Origin: Torreya grandis
Lineage: Eukaryota; Streptophyta; Pinopsida; Cupressales; Taxaceae
Assembly: GCA_037957365.1 (NCBI GenBank)
Contig: JARHVA010004908.1
Span: 107,501-171,500 of the forward strand
Length of the DNA stretch: 64,000 bases
Direction of reading: 5' to 3'
A program made the position numbers and the translations under genes. The notes under the pieces were generated by a model. It made no database searches and was not told where the DNA came from. It was given only the letters and a program-made list of their open reading frames with translations. Positions 62,067-64,000 of the stretch are shown here, piece after piece; position 1 is the first letter of the stretch, and each line of letters opens with the position of its first letter.

Positions 62067-64000
62067 TATTATTTTTTATTGATTATGTTTAATAGAGACC
62101 TATTTGAGTTGAAACCATTCAACCATTCTTCTCCTTTGACCAAACACTCACCTTATTGTGTCAATACATTATCCCTGACCTAATATACTCGAATGAAATA
62201 ACTATACTTAAATAACCTCATGGATATTTACCAATATATTTTATATTGTGATCCAGAATCCTCTTTTCGATAAATTAAGGTAGGTTGTCTCATTTGTAAT
62301 TTTTCTAACTCTGTGAATATGGATCTAAGTTTGATTTATGTAGTGACATTACCATTTAAAATATGATACTTTATGATCTCAAAATTGATTGAGCATCTAA
62401 ATTTAATTCCAAACACCTCTAAATCCCTTCCATCACTACTCAGACATCTATGGTAGTGGCTTCAAAATATTGTTTGAGATTGCCTTTATGTCTATATAAT
62501 ATAGGATTGTGTGCTAGGTTAGAACCTCATCACCACCCTAATGACCTTTCACTAGGTTCATGGACTTTTTTTGAGAAATCAATATGTTTAAAACCTTCAA
62601 AAACCACTATGCTTCCATTATTTAGGTTGATATTGGATTGGTCTTCAAATAAGCCTAAAGTTGGCCCTTTTAAGGCCACTTAATTATATCAAGTGTCTTA
62701 GACCTTTTCCTTCCATCAATGATCCTCTTGAAGAAAACCTTATATGAAGAAACTAATCACCATGCTCTGGGGTTAAACTTATGTATGTTATTATTTATTT
62801 GAATCCATTTAAAAAAATATGAGACCCTACACTTATCAAACATTATATGTAGACTTCAATGGTGTTCATTACTAACAAACTAAGATTTTTCTACTATACT
62901 TCCATGATCACACATGCAACACCAAGTTATAAACAAAATTAAAAGGATTAAAATTCTGTATCAAATTTCATACACTAGTTGTTTCACATAAACTAACGCA
63001 AAAGATGAGAATAATTGAGGTGTTGAGGTTGTGTAGGCAACTTGAAGGCATCAACAATATTAAAGATTGTTCATAGAGACCAAACCACCAAAAAAAAACT
63101 ATTACCATGTAAAATAAGGCTATAAAGGATAATAAATTCCCCTAAATTCATTCACTCCAACTCTCATCCTCCTGGTCATACTGATTGAAAACTGTTTGAC
63201 CTATTTAACCTTGTCTAAGAGAGTGATTAGAGAGATCGGCCAGTTTTTAGCATTTTTGGGCATGTTGAAGCTTCTAATCTTGGAAAAGACTTGTGGGATC
63301 TTAGGAGACCTTCCTAAAGACTCACACATTCTAGATAAGCTATCCTTGTCTTTAAAACTTCCTAAAAACTACAATTTTAGTAGTAATATACTTCTATCCA
63401 CATTGAACATGCATATTTTTCAATTTAAAAATAGTTATCTGATATTCCATGACATATTGTATGTTGTCCTTCATCTTAAAAACTTTGTCTTTTATGATAA
63501 ATCCATGCATTTCATCAAAATAGCCAAGAAGTAGACAAAAAAAGATACTAGGAAAAAAAGACAAATACAACCAAGATAAAACATGTTATGTGACCTCACT
63601 AATGACCATGTGACCATTATATGACTTATCAAGGTCCTATAGAAAGTTTGAACATATAAGGGGTTGACCTAGTTTGACCTAGGGTCAAAGTTGGTCAATA
63701 ATACCATGATGAGGAATATGATTTTTGAACATTTTGATCTTTGCATTATCATTCTGTTGTGGTCTAACTTCCTCTATGTGTGTGTTTAAATATATATTTT
63801 TTCATCAATGAGATATTATATATTGTGACTTAAATTATAACACTTGTTTGTGGTATTCCATATGTATTTATGGTAATCACAATATGTATTATTGTTAAAG
63901 TCCTTAGCTTGAGATTTGGTCATATTAAGATCAAGTAGAGGAGGTATATACATGAGATTATAATCAATTATATTTTTAAATGATATATGAGGAGTTTTTT
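62067..64000 (-). mobile_element. Element R, third LTR fragment
   Basis: Starts inside the R LTR (ggtattattttttattg, compare 12375). It matches 12375-13604 and 29925-31395, and runs on past 63757, where the 29925-31395 copy is cut. It offers the uninterrupted version of the E2 insertion site near 62275. After about 63760 there is nothing to compare with; the window ends within it or just past it. Confidence 0.68.

Noticed and set aside
1..64000. CRISPR-like, operon-like or host coding genes
   Set aside because: The tandem arrays have no unique spacers, no gene clusters exist, and every coding trace with recognisable similarity is retrotransposon-derived.

Overview
This window looks like intergenic DNA from a vascular plant with a very large, transposon-rich nuclear genome. 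It is AT-rich and visibly poor in CG dinucleotides. Essentially all of it consists of nested, decayed LTR retrotransposons. The very long LTRs and the age of the copies would suit a conifer or other gymnosperm, but the species assignment is a guess. I found no host gene, tRNA, rRNA, CRISPR array or prokaryotic feature.

Layout. I use working names. (1) Element R is an old Ty3/gypsy-like element on the minus strand, with its 3' LTR at 186-2673 plus 12237-13604, gag remnants at 13605-14390 plus 19480-19899, and its 5' LTR at 19925-22820 plus 29925-31395. A third R LTR piece fills 62067-64000. (2) Element Y (2674-12236, minus) is inserted in the R 3' LTR. (3) Copia-1 (14391-19479, minus) is inserted in the R gag with a perfect 5-bp target duplication. 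(4) Element E2 (22821-29924, plus) is inserted in the R 5' LTR. (5) Copia-2 (31396-33848, minus) is a fragment without LTRs. (6) The F array (33849-62066, plus) reads LTR-internal-LTR-internal-LTR with LTRs near 5 kb. (7) Element X (36863-45887, plus) lies inside the first F LTR and is a colinear relative of Y.

How the parts relate. Copia-1 keeps gag, protease and part of the pre-integrase region; Copia-2 keeps gag, protease and integrase; R keeps gag only. E2, F, X and Y carry no domain I recognise. No reverse transcriptase or RNase H is visible anywhere, so every element here must have depended on enzymes from elsewhere or has lost its own. E2, F, X and Y instead carry stop-riddled genes for unrecognised proteins. 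E2 and F begin with a Tyr/Pro-rich segment. X and Y share an unusual protein built of 21-residue and 19-residue tandem repeats, and X adds 7-residue Asn/Gln repeats.

The most interesting observations are the modular repeat protein conserved between X and Y, a roughly 710-codon relic gene in E2 whose internal stops are almost all explained as CAG/CAA to TAG/TAA changes (a fossil footprint of cytosine methylation), the tandem F array, and a conserved 16-bp hairpin in all three F LTRs. Element boundaries come from reading repeat copies against each other by eye and are usually good to a few bases. The Copia-1 boundaries are exact.
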